Source: SYFY01 sp041752315 (GTDB lineage Bacteria; Pseudomonadota; Gammaproteobacteria; Pseudomonadales; Azotimanducaceae). From it: DNA of 64,000 nucleotides. The stretch is taken from NCBI GenBank assembly GCA_041752315.1, contig JBGSHJ010000050.1, positions 62,001-126,000 of the forward strand, in the 5' to 3' direction. The position numbers and the translations under genes are program-made. This document shows positions 45,778 to 54,580 of this stretch, one piece after another. The notes under the pieces are model-generated. The model made no database searches and was not told the DNA's origin. It saw only the letters and a list, made by a program, of their open reading frames with translations. Position 1 is the stretch's first letter; every line of letters starts with the position of its first letter.

Positions 45778-47259
45778 TTAGAAGTACCCCTCCTGTTTTT
45801 TCTTCTCCATGGACGCAGAGCTGTCCGTGTCGATGGCGCGGCCCTGTCGTTCACTGGTTCGGCTCTGCAAGAGCTCGAGGACGATGGACGAAAGATCCGC
45901 TGCGTCTGATTCGAATGCACCGGTGAGCGGGTAACAGCCGAGCGTACGGACGCGCACCCTGCGCATTTCGATCTTTTCACCCGGTGCCATGCGCATGCGA
46001 TCATCGTCGACCATCATCAACATGCCATCACGTTCTACCACCGGACGCTCAGCCGCAAAGTACAGGGGCACAATGGGAATGTTCTCGCGGTAGATATACT
46101 GCCAGATATCCAGTTCGGTCCAGTTGGACAGAGGGAAGACCCGAATGCTCTCGCCCTTCTGCTTGTAACCGTTATAGAGATTCCACAATTCGGGGCGCTG
46201 ATTTTTCGGGTCCCAGCGATGCGCTGCATTGCGGAATGAAAATACCCGCTCCTTGGCGCGACTTTTTTCTTCATCCCGGCGCGCTCCACCAAACGCCACA
46301 TCAAATTTGTGCATGTCCAGCGCCTGCTTGAGGCCCTGTGTCTTCATGATGTCGGTGTGCAGGGCACTGCCATGGTCAAAGGGATTGATGTTCTTTTCGA
46401 TGCCTTCCGGATTGATGTGAACGATCAGCTCCATGCCTGTTTCGCGCGCCATGGCATCGCGGAACTGGTACATGTCCTGGAACTTCCATCGGGTATCGAC
46501 ATGCATCAGCGGGAAGGGCGGTGGACTCGGGTAAAATGCCTTGCGGGCGAGATGCAGCATGACTCCGCTGTCCTTGCCGATCGAATAGAGCATGACAGGA
46601 TTTTCAGCCTGGCTGACCACCTCGCGCATGATGTGAATGCTCTCGGCCTCCAGCCGGTCGAGGTGGGTGACTTCTTTTTTTGTGCGACGCAGTACTTTAC
46701 GTTTGACCGTCAGGTCAGGCGGTGGTGGAAGATAGGCGTTGGTGGCCACCCGCACGTGCCCACCGGTTGGTGTCGCGTATTCATTGGCCGCCTCGTTCCA
46801 GACCATCTGACGATACAGTGCGGCAACCTCTCCCTGAGGCCAAACCAGAATCGTCTTGCCAGCCGCCAACCGCGCGGTGGCTGCACGTAATGAAGGAACA
46901 TCCAGCGAAGTCAGATAAGTCCAGCGTCGCGCCATTCTGCCGTCGTTGGCAAAGAGCATGTGGCCAAAATCCGGATGCTGACGCACCTGGACGACAAAAC
47001 TATGCCATCGTTTGCGCTTGGCTTCGGCTTCGAGGTGTTCGAGCACCAGACGGATGGGTGGACGCCCGAATTCATCGGTAACTTCCTCTGGTTTCAATGT
47101 CGGTGGCAACAACTCGGCTTTTTCCAGCAGGCGCTCGGTGGATCGAACAGACTGGGTTGTCCCGTCGCCAATCGCATCGTGCACACTCTGGGTATCCCAG
47201 AAGGTCGCCTGCCCCTGCTCGTCCGTACGATTCCTGAACAAAATACTTGGTAGCGGCAC
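45778..47259 (-). CDS. cysD: Sulfate adenylyltransferase subunit CysD with a novel N-terminal extension
   Basis: The C-terminal roughly 300 residues are a normal CysD: the PP-loop SIGKDSGVMLHLARK, HVDTRWKF, GGARRDEEKSRAKERVFSF and the ending KKKQEGYF. It begins at THLDRLEAESIHIMRE. About 200 residues precede it in one open frame, with segments such as FGRPPIRLVLEHLEAEAKRKRW and YLTSLDVPSLRAATARLAAG, unlike known CysD N-termini. No start codon exists at the usual position. The GTG at 47259 with an AAAGGTGGA site is the best candidate; the frame runs to 47307. It is followed directly by cysNC. The extension may bind a partner or nucleotide, but this is unknown. Confidence 0.85.
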   Translation of the reverse strand: MPLPSILFRNRTDEQGQATFWDTQSVHDAIGDGTTQSVRSTERLLEKAELLPPTLKPEEVTDEFGRPPIRLVLEHLEAEAKRKRWHSFVVQVRQHPDFGHMLFANDGRMARRWTYLTSLDVPSLRAATARLAAGKTILVWPQGEVAALYRQMVWNEAANEYATPTGGHVRVATNAYLPPPPDLTVKRKVLRRTKKEVTHLDRLEAESIHIMREVVSQAENPVMLYSIGKDSGVMLHLARKAFYPSPPPFPLMHVDTRWKFQDMYQFRDAMARETGMELIVHINPEGIEKNINPFDHGSALHTDIMKTQGLKQALDMHKFDVAFGGARRDEEKSRAKERVFSFRNAAHRWDPKNQRPELWNLYNGYKQKGESIRVFPLSNWTELDIWQYIYRENIPIVPLYFAAERPVVERDGMLMMVDDDRMRMAPGEKIEMRRVRVRTLGCYPLTGAFESDAADLSSIVLELLQSRTSERQGRAIDTDSSASMEKKKQEGYF

Positions 47260-47436
47260 TTTCCACCTTTGACTGCTTGTCGTGATGTGCAATTGTAGCC
47301 GCACCACACCGCCGACCAGCTAGCAAAAACGTGAATTTGCTCATACTTCTTGAAGTTATATACAGATTACGTCAGGCAGCCTTCCGTTCGATTCAGGCGT
47401 TAGACTACCCGCTATTCACGCAACGAGGGCGAGACC

Positions 47437-48567
47437 ATCAAATCAACAATCTGTTCGCTGCTAGGGATCGAGTTTCCACTCCTGGCATTTACGCACTGCA
47501 GGGATGTGGTGGTGGAGGTTTCCAAGTCGGGAGGCATGGGCGTGCTGGGCGCCGCCGGACACACGCCGGAATCACTGGAAATCGACCTGCGCTGGATCGA
47601 CGAACACATTGATGGCAAGCCCTATGGCGTGGACTTGATCGCGCCAACCAGCATGGCCATCAACGATGACAACGTCACCGGCCAGGAACTGGAGGCGATG
47701 GTTCCGGAAGAGCATCGGACCTTTGCTGCCGGCATTCTCGCCAGGCACGGGATCGACTCGGCGGATGTCTACGCCAATCGTCGAGGTGGGGCTGGCGGAT
47801 TTCTGACTGCAGGCCGTGCCGCCACCATCATCGACATCGCCTTTGCACATCCCATCAAACTGATCGTCAACGCCCTCGGGGTCCCGCCTCGTTACATGAT
47901 TGAAATGGGCAGGGAACGCGGGGTCGCAACCGCGGCACTGGTGGGTGCCAAGGAACACGCCGTCAAGCAGGCGGAAGCCGGGGTCGACATCCTGATTGCT
48001 GCAGGCACCGAAGCAGGTGGCCACTGCGGCGAGGTTTCGACACTGGTTCTTGTGCCTGAAGTGTGCATGGCGGTTGAAAAGTACGGTGTGCCAGTGCTTG
48101 CAGCCGGTGACATCGTAACCGGCCGACAGATGGCAGCGTGCATGGCGATGGGTGCAGCGGGCGCCTGGACAGCGTCGATGTGGCTCACCACGATCGAAGC
48201 CGAGACACCCCAGGTCATCAAGGAAAAATATGTCCAGGCTTCGTCCCGGCAAACCGTGCGCTCCAAGGCCCGCACGGGAAAGTACTCACGCCAGCTTCGC
48301 TCGGCATGGACGGACGCCTGGGAAGACGAAGACGCGCCAACACCGCTGGCGATGCCACTGCAATCGAGGGTTGCCGAACCGGCACTGGCCAAGGTCAACA
48401 AACTCGCGGAAGGTGGCCATGAAGGTGCGAGGCAGCTTTCGACCTACTTTGTCGGCCAGGGTGTAGGCCTGATGAACTCCATTCAGAGTACCCGAACGCT
48501 CATGTTCGAGTTCATGGAGGACTATCTGCGGGCAGTCGAGAGACTCAACGGGACCGTTGGCGAATAA
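47437..48567 (+). CDS. Nitronate monooxygenase-like FMN protein lacking a normal start codon
   Basis: The protein has NMO (2-nitropropane dioxygenase) signatures: SKSGGMGVLGAAGH, the FMN-binding AAGTEAGGHCGEVSTLVL and YGVPVLAAGDI. The family's N-terminal strand is present in frame (LLGIEFPLLAFTHCRDVV), but the frame from the stop at 47401 to GTG 47506 has no ATG, GTG or TTG. The expected start falls at ATC 47437 (ATCAAATCAACA), with GAGGGCGAG just before it. A GTG start at 47506 would lose about 23 conserved residues. The enzyme oxidises nitronates or related substrates with FMN. This may be a lost or noncanonical start, or a sequencing error. Confidence 0.7.
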   Translation: MKSTICSLLGIEFPLLAFTHCRDVVVEVSKSGGMGVLGAAGHTPESLEIDLRWIDEHIDGKPYGVDLIAPTSMAINDDNVTGQELEAMVPEEHRTFAAGILARHGIDSADVYANRRGGAGGFLTAGRAATIIDIAFAHPIKLIVNALGVPPRYMIEMGRERGVATAALVGAKEHAVKQAEAGVDILIAAGTEAGGHCGEVSTLVLVPEVCMAVEKYGVPVLAAGDIVTGRQMAACMAMGAAGAWTASMWLTTIEAETPQVIKEKYVQASSRQTVRSKARTGKYSRQLRSAWTDAWEDEDAPTPLAMPLQSRVAEPALAKVNKLAEGGHEGARQLSTYFVGQGVGLMNSIQSTRTLMFEFMEDYLRAVERLNGTVGE

Positions 48568-48598
48568 CCGGGGATCAGCACGCACGACTCACGGACCG

Positions 48599-48619
48599 GG
48601 GGCAGCATTGCACTGCCCC
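48599..48619. terminator. Hairpin between convergent NMO and aldo/keto reductase genes
   Basis: GGGGCAG (48599-48605) pairs with CTGCCCC (48613-48619) around a seven-base loop. It lies 31 bases after the NMO stop and 18 bases from the convergent gene stop. No T tract follows, so termination strength is uncertain. Confidence 0.4.
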
Positions 48620-48636
48620 GTGACCGGCACGACACC

Positions 48637-49668
48637 TCAGGACGAACCTGTCGACAACAGGTTTTCCACCGGTTCGTACAACTCCTCGAGATACACCGCT
48701 TCCTGATCATCAAGCCTGATCTCGGTGGCCGCAACCAGTTCATCGAGTTGCGCGGGTTTGGAGACGCCGACGATCGGCGAAGTCACCGTCGACTTGCCCA
48801 TCAGCCAGGCCAGTGCCACCTGTGCCGGTTTCACCCCGCGTCGGTTGGCCACCTCGACAACCCGATCGGCAATCGCGAACGTTTGTGCACCGCGATAGAG
48901 TGATTCTGTCCGCTTGCGATCCGCACCCCTGGAGCGATCGGTCGTGCCGGTGGCAAAACCGCCACTGTAGGCACCGGTCAGGATCCCCCGGGCCAGCGGT
49001 GACCACGGGGTTACCGCGATCCCCTGGGACTCGCAATACGGGAGCATTTCCCGCTCTTCTTCGCGATAGACGAGATTGTAGTGATTCTGCATGGAGATGA
49101 AGGGAGTGAGTCCTTCAAGGCGGGCCGTCATCTGCAATTCTACAAACTGCCACGCGAACATCGACGAGGCACCCAGATAAAGCACCTTGCCGGCCCGAAC
49201 GGCGTCGTCCAGTGCCTGCAGTGTTTCTTCGATGGGTACCAATGCCTGCCCGGGTATACCATGCGGATGGCGGTGGATGACAAGCTGGTCAACGTAATCG
49301 TGACCCAGGCGCACAAGGCAGGCATCGATCCCCTCCCTGACATGCTTGCGGGACAATCCACCCATGTTGGCACCGCGACCCATCGGCATGGAAATCTTGG
49401 TTGCCAGCACATAGTCCGGACGCGCAAACGATTCCCGCAGGATCCTGCCAACCACTTCCTCGCTCGCGCCGATCCCGTAGACATCCGCACAGTCAAAATA
49501 GAACAGACCGTGGTCCATGGCAGCCTTGAAAATCGGTCGCGCGGCTTCGATGGGCAGTGTCCAGTCGCCCTGATGTCCCTTGCCGGGCACACCAAAGTTC
49601 ATGGTCCCCAGACAGAGCCGGGACACGCGCATCCCTGCCCGACTGCCAAGTTGCACTGCCTTCAGCAT
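48637..49668 (-). CDS. Aldo/keto reductase
   Basis: The 343-residue oxidoreductase has the AKR barrel markers: FDCADVYGIGASEEVVG with catalytic Asp and Tyr, a Lys in VLATKISMP and the His in QLVIHRHPHG. It reduces aldehydes or ketones with NADPH. It starts at 49668 (MLKAVQLGSRAGM); the longer frame upstream is spacer. It is divergent from xseA by 123 bases. Confidence 0.92.
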   Translation of the reverse strand: MLKAVQLGSRAGMRVSRLCLGTMNFGVPGKGHQGDWTLPIEAARPIFKAAMDHGLFYFDCADVYGIGASEEVVGRILRESFARPDYVLATKISMPMGRGANMGGLSRKHVREGIDACLVRLGHDYVDQLVIHRHPHGIPGQALVPIEETLQALDDAVRAGKVLYLGASSMFAWQFVELQMTARLEGLTPFISMQNHYNLVYREEEREMLPYCESQGIAVTPWSPLARGILTGAYSGGFATGTTDRSRGADRKRTESLYRGAQTFAIADRVVEVANRRGVKPAQVALAWLMGKSTVTSPIVGVSKPAQLDELVAATEIRLDDQEAVYLEELYEPVENLLSTGSS

Positions 49669-49791
49669 TGATTTTTCCTCATCATCTTTCGGGTCACCCC
49701 AGGTGTTTGAACCTGCAGTGAAAGACGCGCAGTTGCGCCTGTCAAGCATGCGGCGTGCGGAACACCGGTCATCTGACGTTAGAATGCCTGC

Positions 49792-51168
49792 ATGAATGAT
49801 CCCACGACAACTTCGCATCAACCGGCTCACCGGCAGATCCTCTCACCGACAGATCTTGCCCGCCGTGCGCGACTGCTGATCGAGGATGGTCTTGGCATGG
49901 TCTGGATTACCGGCGAACTGTCGAATTTCCGGGTTCCTTCTTCGGGTCACTGGTATTTCACACTCAAGGACGATTCAACCCAGCTTCGCGCCGCGATGTT
50001 CGTCAATCGGAATCGCTACATGCGGATGAAGCCGAAGGACGGCATGCAGGTTCTCATTCGTGGCAAGGTCACCCTGTACGAGGCACGCAGCGATTTTCAG
50101 ATCATCGCCGAACACATTGAAGAAGCGGGTGAAGGGGCTTTGCGCCGTGCGTTCGAAGCCTTGTTGAAGAAGCTCGATGCCGAAGGGTTGACCGCGATCA
50201 GCCGAAAACGCGCGTTGCCCGCAATGCCAAAGCGGGTGGCTGTGATTACATCGGCCACCGGCGCAGCGCTGCAGGACATGCTCAGCGTCTGGCGAAGGCG
50301 ATATCCGTTGATCGAGGTTGTGGTCCTCGATGTCGCCGTTCAAGGCAGCGCCGCCGAACCACAGATTCTCGCGGCACTGGCGCGGATTCCGGAGATGGCA
50401 GGCATCACGCAGCCGGACCTGGTCATCCTTGCGCGCGGCGGTGGCTCTCTTGAAGATCTGTGGGCCTTCAATCTGGAGAGCGTGGCACGCGCGGTGGCCG
50501 CTTGTCCGGTGCCCACCATTTCCGCAATCGGCCACGAGATTGACACGGCGATCACCGACTATGTGGCCGATCTGCGGGCACCAACGCCCTCCGCAGCTGC
50601 CGAGCTGAGCACACCCCATCGCACCGAACTTTCGCGACAACTGTCTGGCGTGCAGCACACGCTGACCGCGTCCTTTCAGCGCCGGCTCCAGCAACATCGT
50701 GGAAGGCTCGATGTCCTGCGCTCACGACTGGTCAGCCCGTTCGCCCAGTTGCAGCAATGGATGCAGCGTGCAGATGATCTTGCTCATCGCTCCCAACTGG
50801 CGATGGGCCACGCGTTGAAAATGGCCAACCGCCAGCTGAATGATCAGGCCCGGGCGCTGAGCAGTCAGCATCCGCAACATCGGCTGGACCAGGCTCGGGC
50901 AGAACTGCTTCGCTTGCAGGTGCGCAGCACCGGCAGTCTGACGCAGCGGCTTCGACTGCTGAACAGTTCGCTGGGCGGCCTCGCCCGGACACTCGATGCC
51001 CTGAGCCCCCTGCATACGGTTGCACGCGGCTATTCGATCCTGACAGACAGTGAAGGCCATGCCCTCACCCGAACGACGGACCTGCGCGCCGGCCAGCATG
51101 TGCGGGCCAGGATGCAGGATGGAGAAGCCCGCCTGCTGGTAGAGGGTGTCACCCGTGCCAGGGAGTAG
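49792..51168 (+). CDS. xseA: Exodeoxyribonuclease VII large subunit
   Basis: The 458-residue protein has an N-terminal OB-fold (about 15-110, with ITGELSNFRVPSSGHWYF), a catalytic segment with ARGGGSLEDLWAFN, and a long C-terminal helical region (about 270-430). It degrades single-stranded DNA together with XseB, which is not in this window. It overlaps the following M23 peptidase gene by 23 bases. Confidence 0.95.
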   Translation: MNDPTTTSHQPAHRQILSPTDLARRARLLIEDGLGMVWITGELSNFRVPSSGHWYFTLKDDSTQLRAAMFVNRNRYMRMKPKDGMQVLIRGKVTLYEARSDFQIIAEHIEEAGEGALRRAFEALLKKLDAEGLTAISRKRALPAMPKRVAVITSATGAALQDMLSVWRRRYPLIEVVVLDVAVQGSAAEPQILAALARIPEMAGITQPDLVILARGGGSLEDLWAFNLESVARAVAACPVPTISAIGHEIDTAITDYVADLRAPTPSAAAELSTPHRTELSRQLSGVQHTLTASFQRRLQQHRGRLDVLRSRLVSPFAQLQQWMQRADDLAHRSQLAMGHALKMANRQLNDQARALSSQHPQHRLDQARAELLRLQVRSTGSLTQRLRLLNSSLGGLARTLDALSPLHTVARGYSILTDSEGHALTRTTDLRAGQHVRARMQDGEARLLVEGVTRARE

Positions 51169-51973
51169 ATTGGTCCGGGCAACCTTTTGCGCCGGGACGG
51201 TTCTTGCCTTGTTCTTCATGGCCGGACGATCATTTGCCGAAAGCGTGCCCGGCGGCATCCATGTGCTCCCGGTTGCCGACAATGTGGCGTGGGTGGCGTA
51301 CGAAGGGCGCCCGGTATTGATGCGCGCGGGCCAAGCCTTCATCGGCATCAACATTGCCGCAAAAGCCGGAAGGCATCAGGTGCAGATTCATGGCGAGCCC
51401 TCGACGACGCTGGATTTCCAGGTTCACCCCAAGACCTATCCCGAGCAGCGACTGACCATTGCCAATCCAAAGATGGTCAATCCCGACCCTGCGGATCTGC
51501 AGCGTATCGAAGCCGAAGCCGCTCGAATGGAGCAGGTCTACCTGAGTTTCAGCGCAGGTTCCGCACCTGCACGACTGGACCAGCCACTCAACGGCAGAGT
51601 CTCCAGCCCGTTTGGCTTTCGACGCGTTTTTAATGGTGAACCCCGCAATCCCCACGCAGGACTCGATCTGGCTGCACCCACCGGCACGAAAGTCCTTGCC
51701 CCCGCTCCGGGAACCGTGCGGCTGACGGGCAGTTTTTACTTCAACGGCAATTCCGTCTTCCTCGACCATGGCCAGGGACTCATCACCATGGTGTGTCACC
51801 TGAGCGAGATCAAGACCAGGGATGGTGCTGCGGTGGCAGCCGGCGAACTCCTCGGCCTGGTTGGCGCGACGGGGCGTGCCACAGGACCGCATCTGCACTG
51901 GTCCGTCAGCATGAATGGGAATCGGGTCGATCCAGTGACCGCGATGGCCGTTTTTGCACCCTCTGGCCAATGA
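51146..51973 (+). CDS. M23 family metallopeptidase (LysM-less endopeptidase type)
   Basis: The 275-residue protein begins with a signal peptide (about 1-31) from a GTG start overlapping xseA. A roughly 100-residue beta domain precedes the M23 domain (about 148-265). The zinc ligands are visible: H170 and D174 in NPHAGLDL, and H249/H251 in GPHLHW, with H218 in VCHLS. M23 enzymes cut peptidoglycan cross-links or act as inactive activators; all ligands here are present, so it is probably active. GTG 51155 is an alternative start. Confidence 0.9.
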   Translation: MSPVPGSRLVRATFCAGTVLALFFMAGRSFAESVPGGIHVLPVADNVAWVAYEGRPVLMRAGQAFIGINIAAKAGRHQVQIHGEPSTTLDFQVHPKTYPEQRLTIANPKMVNPDPADLQRIEAEAARMEQVYLSFSAGSAPARLDQPLNGRVSSPFGFRRVFNGEPRNPHAGLDLAAPTGTKVLAPAPGTVRLTGSFYFNGNSVFLDHGQGLITMVCHLSEIKTRDGAAVAAGELLGLVGATGRATGPHLHWSVSMNGNRVDPVTAMAVFAPSGQ

Positions 51974-52011
51974 TCTGAACCGCGCTTGACGAAAACAATT
52001 CCTGGCATGTA

Positions 52012-52038
52012 GTCTGCATTTATGGCAGACAGTCTGTC
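52012..52038 (+). promoter_or_regulatory. Candidate TetR operator and promoter
   Basis: GTCTGC (52012-52017), seven bases, then GCAGAC (52025-52030) form a perfect inverted repeat. The palindrome GACAGTCTGTC (52028-52038) overlaps it. A TTGACG -35-like box (51986-51991) and a TGTAGT -10-like box (52008-52013) with 16-base spacing put the promoter across the operator, which fits TetR self-repression. Confidence 0.55.
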
Positions 52039-52054
52039 ACGTTCAGGAAATTTC

Positions 52055-52654
52055 ATGCCCGACGCCAGTCCGGTTCAGCAAACATCCTCGCTGCGGGCAG
52101 AACAGGCACAGATCGTCGCTGATCGAATCATCGCCGCAACCATCGCCCAGATCGAAGACGGGATGGAGCCTTCGATGCGCGCAGTTGCGATACGCGCAGG
52201 AATTGCCGAACGAACCCTGTATCGGCACTTCCGCAGTCTCGAGGAACTGCAGACAGCGACCATGCCGCACCTGCAACGCCTCGTTGGTTACCCAATGTGC
52301 GAAACCGTCGATGAACTGCCGGCATACACAAAAAACCTGTTTACCCGCTTTCAAGCCAGTCGAACGCTCAGTCGGGTGCTCGCAACGGCAAGCTGGGCCG
52401 CGCCAATACTGCACAGGACACGTCCTGAAAACAGGGATCGGCTGCGAGACGTGCTGAAAACGGCATTTCCCGACGTGCCTCGTGCAGACATCGAATCTGC
52501 GACAGCCGGTTTGCGAATTCCGCTCTCTGCCACGGGCTGGATCTATCTCGAGGACTGCGGATATGACCTGAAGGCGGCGATCCGCCATGTGCAGTGGTTG
52601 GTCAGGACGGTACTGGATCACTTGCAGAAACTGCAGGAGGAAAAACATGCGTGA
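52055..52654 (+). CDS. TetR/AcrR-family transcriptional regulator
   Basis: The 199-residue protein has a TetR helix-turn-helix in its first 60 residues (MRAVAIRAGIAERTLYRHFRS) and a C-terminal ligand domain. The start at 52055 follows an AGGAAA site; the earlier ATG at 52022 lies almost at the predicted transcription start. The last eight bases overlap the cupin gene, so the two are made together and the operator upstream probably controls both. Confidence 0.88.
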   Translation: MPDASPVQQTSSLRAEQAQIVADRIIAATIAQIEDGMEPSMRAVAIRAGIAERTLYRHFRSLEELQTATMPHLQRLVGYPMCETVDELPAYTKNLFTRFQASRTLSRVLATASWAAPILHRTRPENRDRLRDVLKTAFPDVPRADIESATAGLRIPLSATGWIYLEDCGYDLKAAIRHVQWLVRTVLDHLQKLQEEKHA

Positions 52655-53120
52655 AGGTCAGACAATGAGTCCGAACAAGGGAGAGCGGATCACCTGCATC
52701 CGTTCAGGCCTTGATGGCGGCCCATTCATCTTCGAGTTTGAACTCGACCCTGGAGTGACCGGTCCGCCCATGCACTCTCATGAAGGACACGACGAACGCA
52801 TCAGCGTGCTGGCCGGTGAGTTCGGTCTGCAGATCGGCAACACCCGAAGGGTCTGCCGCGCCGGTGAGTCAGTGCTGCTGACGCCCGCTGATGTCCACAC
52901 TTTCTGGAATGCTTCCCCGACTTCGACAGTCCGTTGTCGTGTCGAGCATGGAGGTCGATTCGAGAGGGCCATTGCCCAACCGGATCTGCTGCGCCTGTCG
53001 ATGTATGTCAGTCGAGTCGATCCGGGCGCTGTTCGTGTCCACAATCGAGGGCTGCGAATGCTGATGTCGGTACTCGCCCGAATCGGCAGCCTGTTCCGTC
53101 TGCAAGTGACTGCTGCCTGA
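52647..53120 (+). CDS. Cupin-domain protein
   Basis: The 157-residue protein has a cupin motif: PPMHSHEGHDERISVLAGEFG (metal ligands in HxH and E) and LLTPADVHTFWNAS as the second motif. It starts at 52647 behind a perfect GGAGG site inside the TetR coding end. A C-terminal basic and hydrophobic tail (LMSVLARIGSLFRLQV) could bind membrane. Cupins bind small molecules or oxidise them. Its partner regulator suggests it handles a sensed compound. Confidence 0.82.
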   Translation: MREGQTMSPNKGERITCIRSGLDGGPFIFEFELDPGVTGPPMHSHEGHDERISVLAGEFGLQIGNTRRVCRAGESVLLTPADVHTFWNASPTSTVRCRVEHGGRFERAIAQPDLLRLSMYVSRVDPGAVRVHNRGLRMLMSVLARIGSLFRLQVTAA

Positions 53121-53147
53121 AGCCAGCAAGCCGACCGAAACCGCTGA

Positions 53148-53170
53148 CAGGCTGCAGAAAATGCAGCCTG
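53148..53170. terminator. Hairpin between convergent cupin and der genes
   Basis: CAGGCTGCA (53148-53156), loop GAAAA and TGCAGCCTG (53162-53170) form a perfect 9-bp stem with a stable tetraloop-like loop. It lies 27 bases after the cupin stop and six bases from the der stop. No T tract flanks it, so it may act as a weak bidirectional terminator or transcript stabiliser. Confidence 0.55.
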
Positions 53171-53176
53171 AACCTG

Positions 53177-54580
53177 CTAACGACTGTGCCGCCTGACCCG
53201 TTCGCGCGCACGCTGCTGCCGTGGCGTGAGCACGTTGCGGCGCCCGGCAAACGGATTTTCCGGGGCCTTCAGGATGATTCGAATGGGAGTGCCAGCCAGC
53301 CGCAGTGCCTGACGGAATCCATTTTCCAGATAACGGACATAACTCGCCGGCAAGGCATCCACCTGATTGCCGTGGACTATGATGGTGGGTGGGTGGCCAC
53401 CCTTGCGCGAAGCCATCTTCAGCTTGATCGGTCGACCACGCACGGTGGGTGGAAAGTGGCTTGCAACCAACCCCTGAAGGATCTTGTTCAACAAGGTGGT
53501 CGACACATCAAACGCAGCACTTCGGTGGACATCCTGCACTGCTGACCAGAGTTTGCCGACGCCGGTGCCATGCAACGCGGAAATCCTGTGTACATCCGCC
53601 CATGGGACAAAATCGAGCCGTCGATCAAGGGTCGTCATGGCCCGGTCGCGGGTGTCGGAGGTCAGTCCATCCCACTTGTTTGCAGCGATGATCAGGCCAG
53701 CTCCGGCTTCGGTTGCAAACTGCAGGACATGCAGGTCCTGCTCGACTACACCTTCACTGGCATCGATGACAAGAATGACCACGTGTGCACGGCCAATGGC
53801 ATCCAGCGACTTGACGACCGAGAACTTTTCGGCGATCCCGTCAACCCGGCCTTTGCGACGGACACCTGCGGTATCGATCAGTACATAGTTGACACCGTCG
53901 CGCTCGAACGGGATGTCGATGGCATCCATCGTCGTTCCTGGCAGATCGGCGACCACCTGCCGTTCTTCGCCCAGCAGGCGGTTGATGAGCGTGGATTTTC
54001 CGACATTCGGCCGGCCGATGATCGCAACCCGTATCGCGTTACCAGGTGCAGCAAGTTGTCCAGCTGCAGCGGCGTCTTCACCGGTCGGCGCGATATCCGC
54101 CAGTTCAGCGAGAATTCGTTCTCGCAGCTGGGACATGCCGTGACCATGTGACGCTGAAATGTGCTCGAAGTCCCCGAGGCCAAGACGCGAAAAGTCCGCG
54201 CTGGCAGTTTCCTGGTCGAGCCCATCGATCTTGTTGAGGACACCCACCACGCGGGCACCACGACGACGCATCTCGTCGACGATTTCCGCATCCAGCGCGT
54301 TCAGGCCCGCTCGTGCATCAAGAATCAGCAGGACCAGTTGTGAATCGAGTACTGCCCTCCAGGTCTGCGCCTGGAGTGCTTCCGCCAGCACTTCGTCCCC
54401 AAACAGGCCACCCGTATCCACGACCGTTACGGGTACTCCATCAAGATCTGCCCGGCCATAACGCCGGTCGCGTGTCAGTCCAGGTACATCGGCAACCAGC
54501 GCATCCCGGGTACGCGTGAAACGATTGAAGAGAGTGGACTTGCCAACATTGGGCCGTCCGACCAGCGCGATCGTGGGCAT
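53177..54580 (-). CDS. der: Ribosome-associated GTPase Der (EngA)
   Basis: The 467-residue protein has two GTPase domains in tandem: GRPNVGKST at residues 8-16 and again near 189-197, with DTGG in the first and LIDTAGVRRKG in the second. A KH-like domain ends the protein. Der assists 50S ribosomal subunit assembly and is essential in bacteria. Its start overlaps the bamB stop by one base (TGATG). It follows bamB, hisS and the other housekeeping genes in the classic gammaproteobacterial order. Confidence 0.97.
   Translation of the reverse strand: MPTIALVGRPNVGKSTLFNRFTRTRDALVADVPGLTRDRRYGRADLDGVPVTVVDTGGLFGDEVLAEALQAQTWRAVLDSQLVLLILDARAGLNALDAEIVDEMRRRGARVVGVLNKIDGLDQETASADFSRLGLGDFEHISASHGHGMSQLRERILAELADIAPTGEDAAAAGQLAAPGNAIRVAIIGRPNVGKSTLINRLLGEERQVVADLPGTTMDAIDIPFERDGVNYVLIDTAGVRRKGRVDGIAEKFSVVKSLDAIGRAHVVILVIDASEGVVEQDLHVLQFATEAGAGLIIAANKWDGLTSDTRDRAMTTLDRRLDFVPWADVHRISALHGTGVGKLWSAVQDVHRSAAFDVSTTLLNKILQGLVASHFPPTVRGRPIKLKMASRKGGHPPTIIVHGNQVDALPASYVRYLENGFRQALRLAGTPIRIILKAPENPFAGRRNVLTPRQQRARERVRRHSR

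Noticed and set aside
47331..47612. Plus-strand frame across the start of the nitronate monooxygenase
   Set aside because: It is in a different frame from the monooxygenase and its translation is Arg/Gly-rich; the conserved N-terminal strand lies in the other frame.
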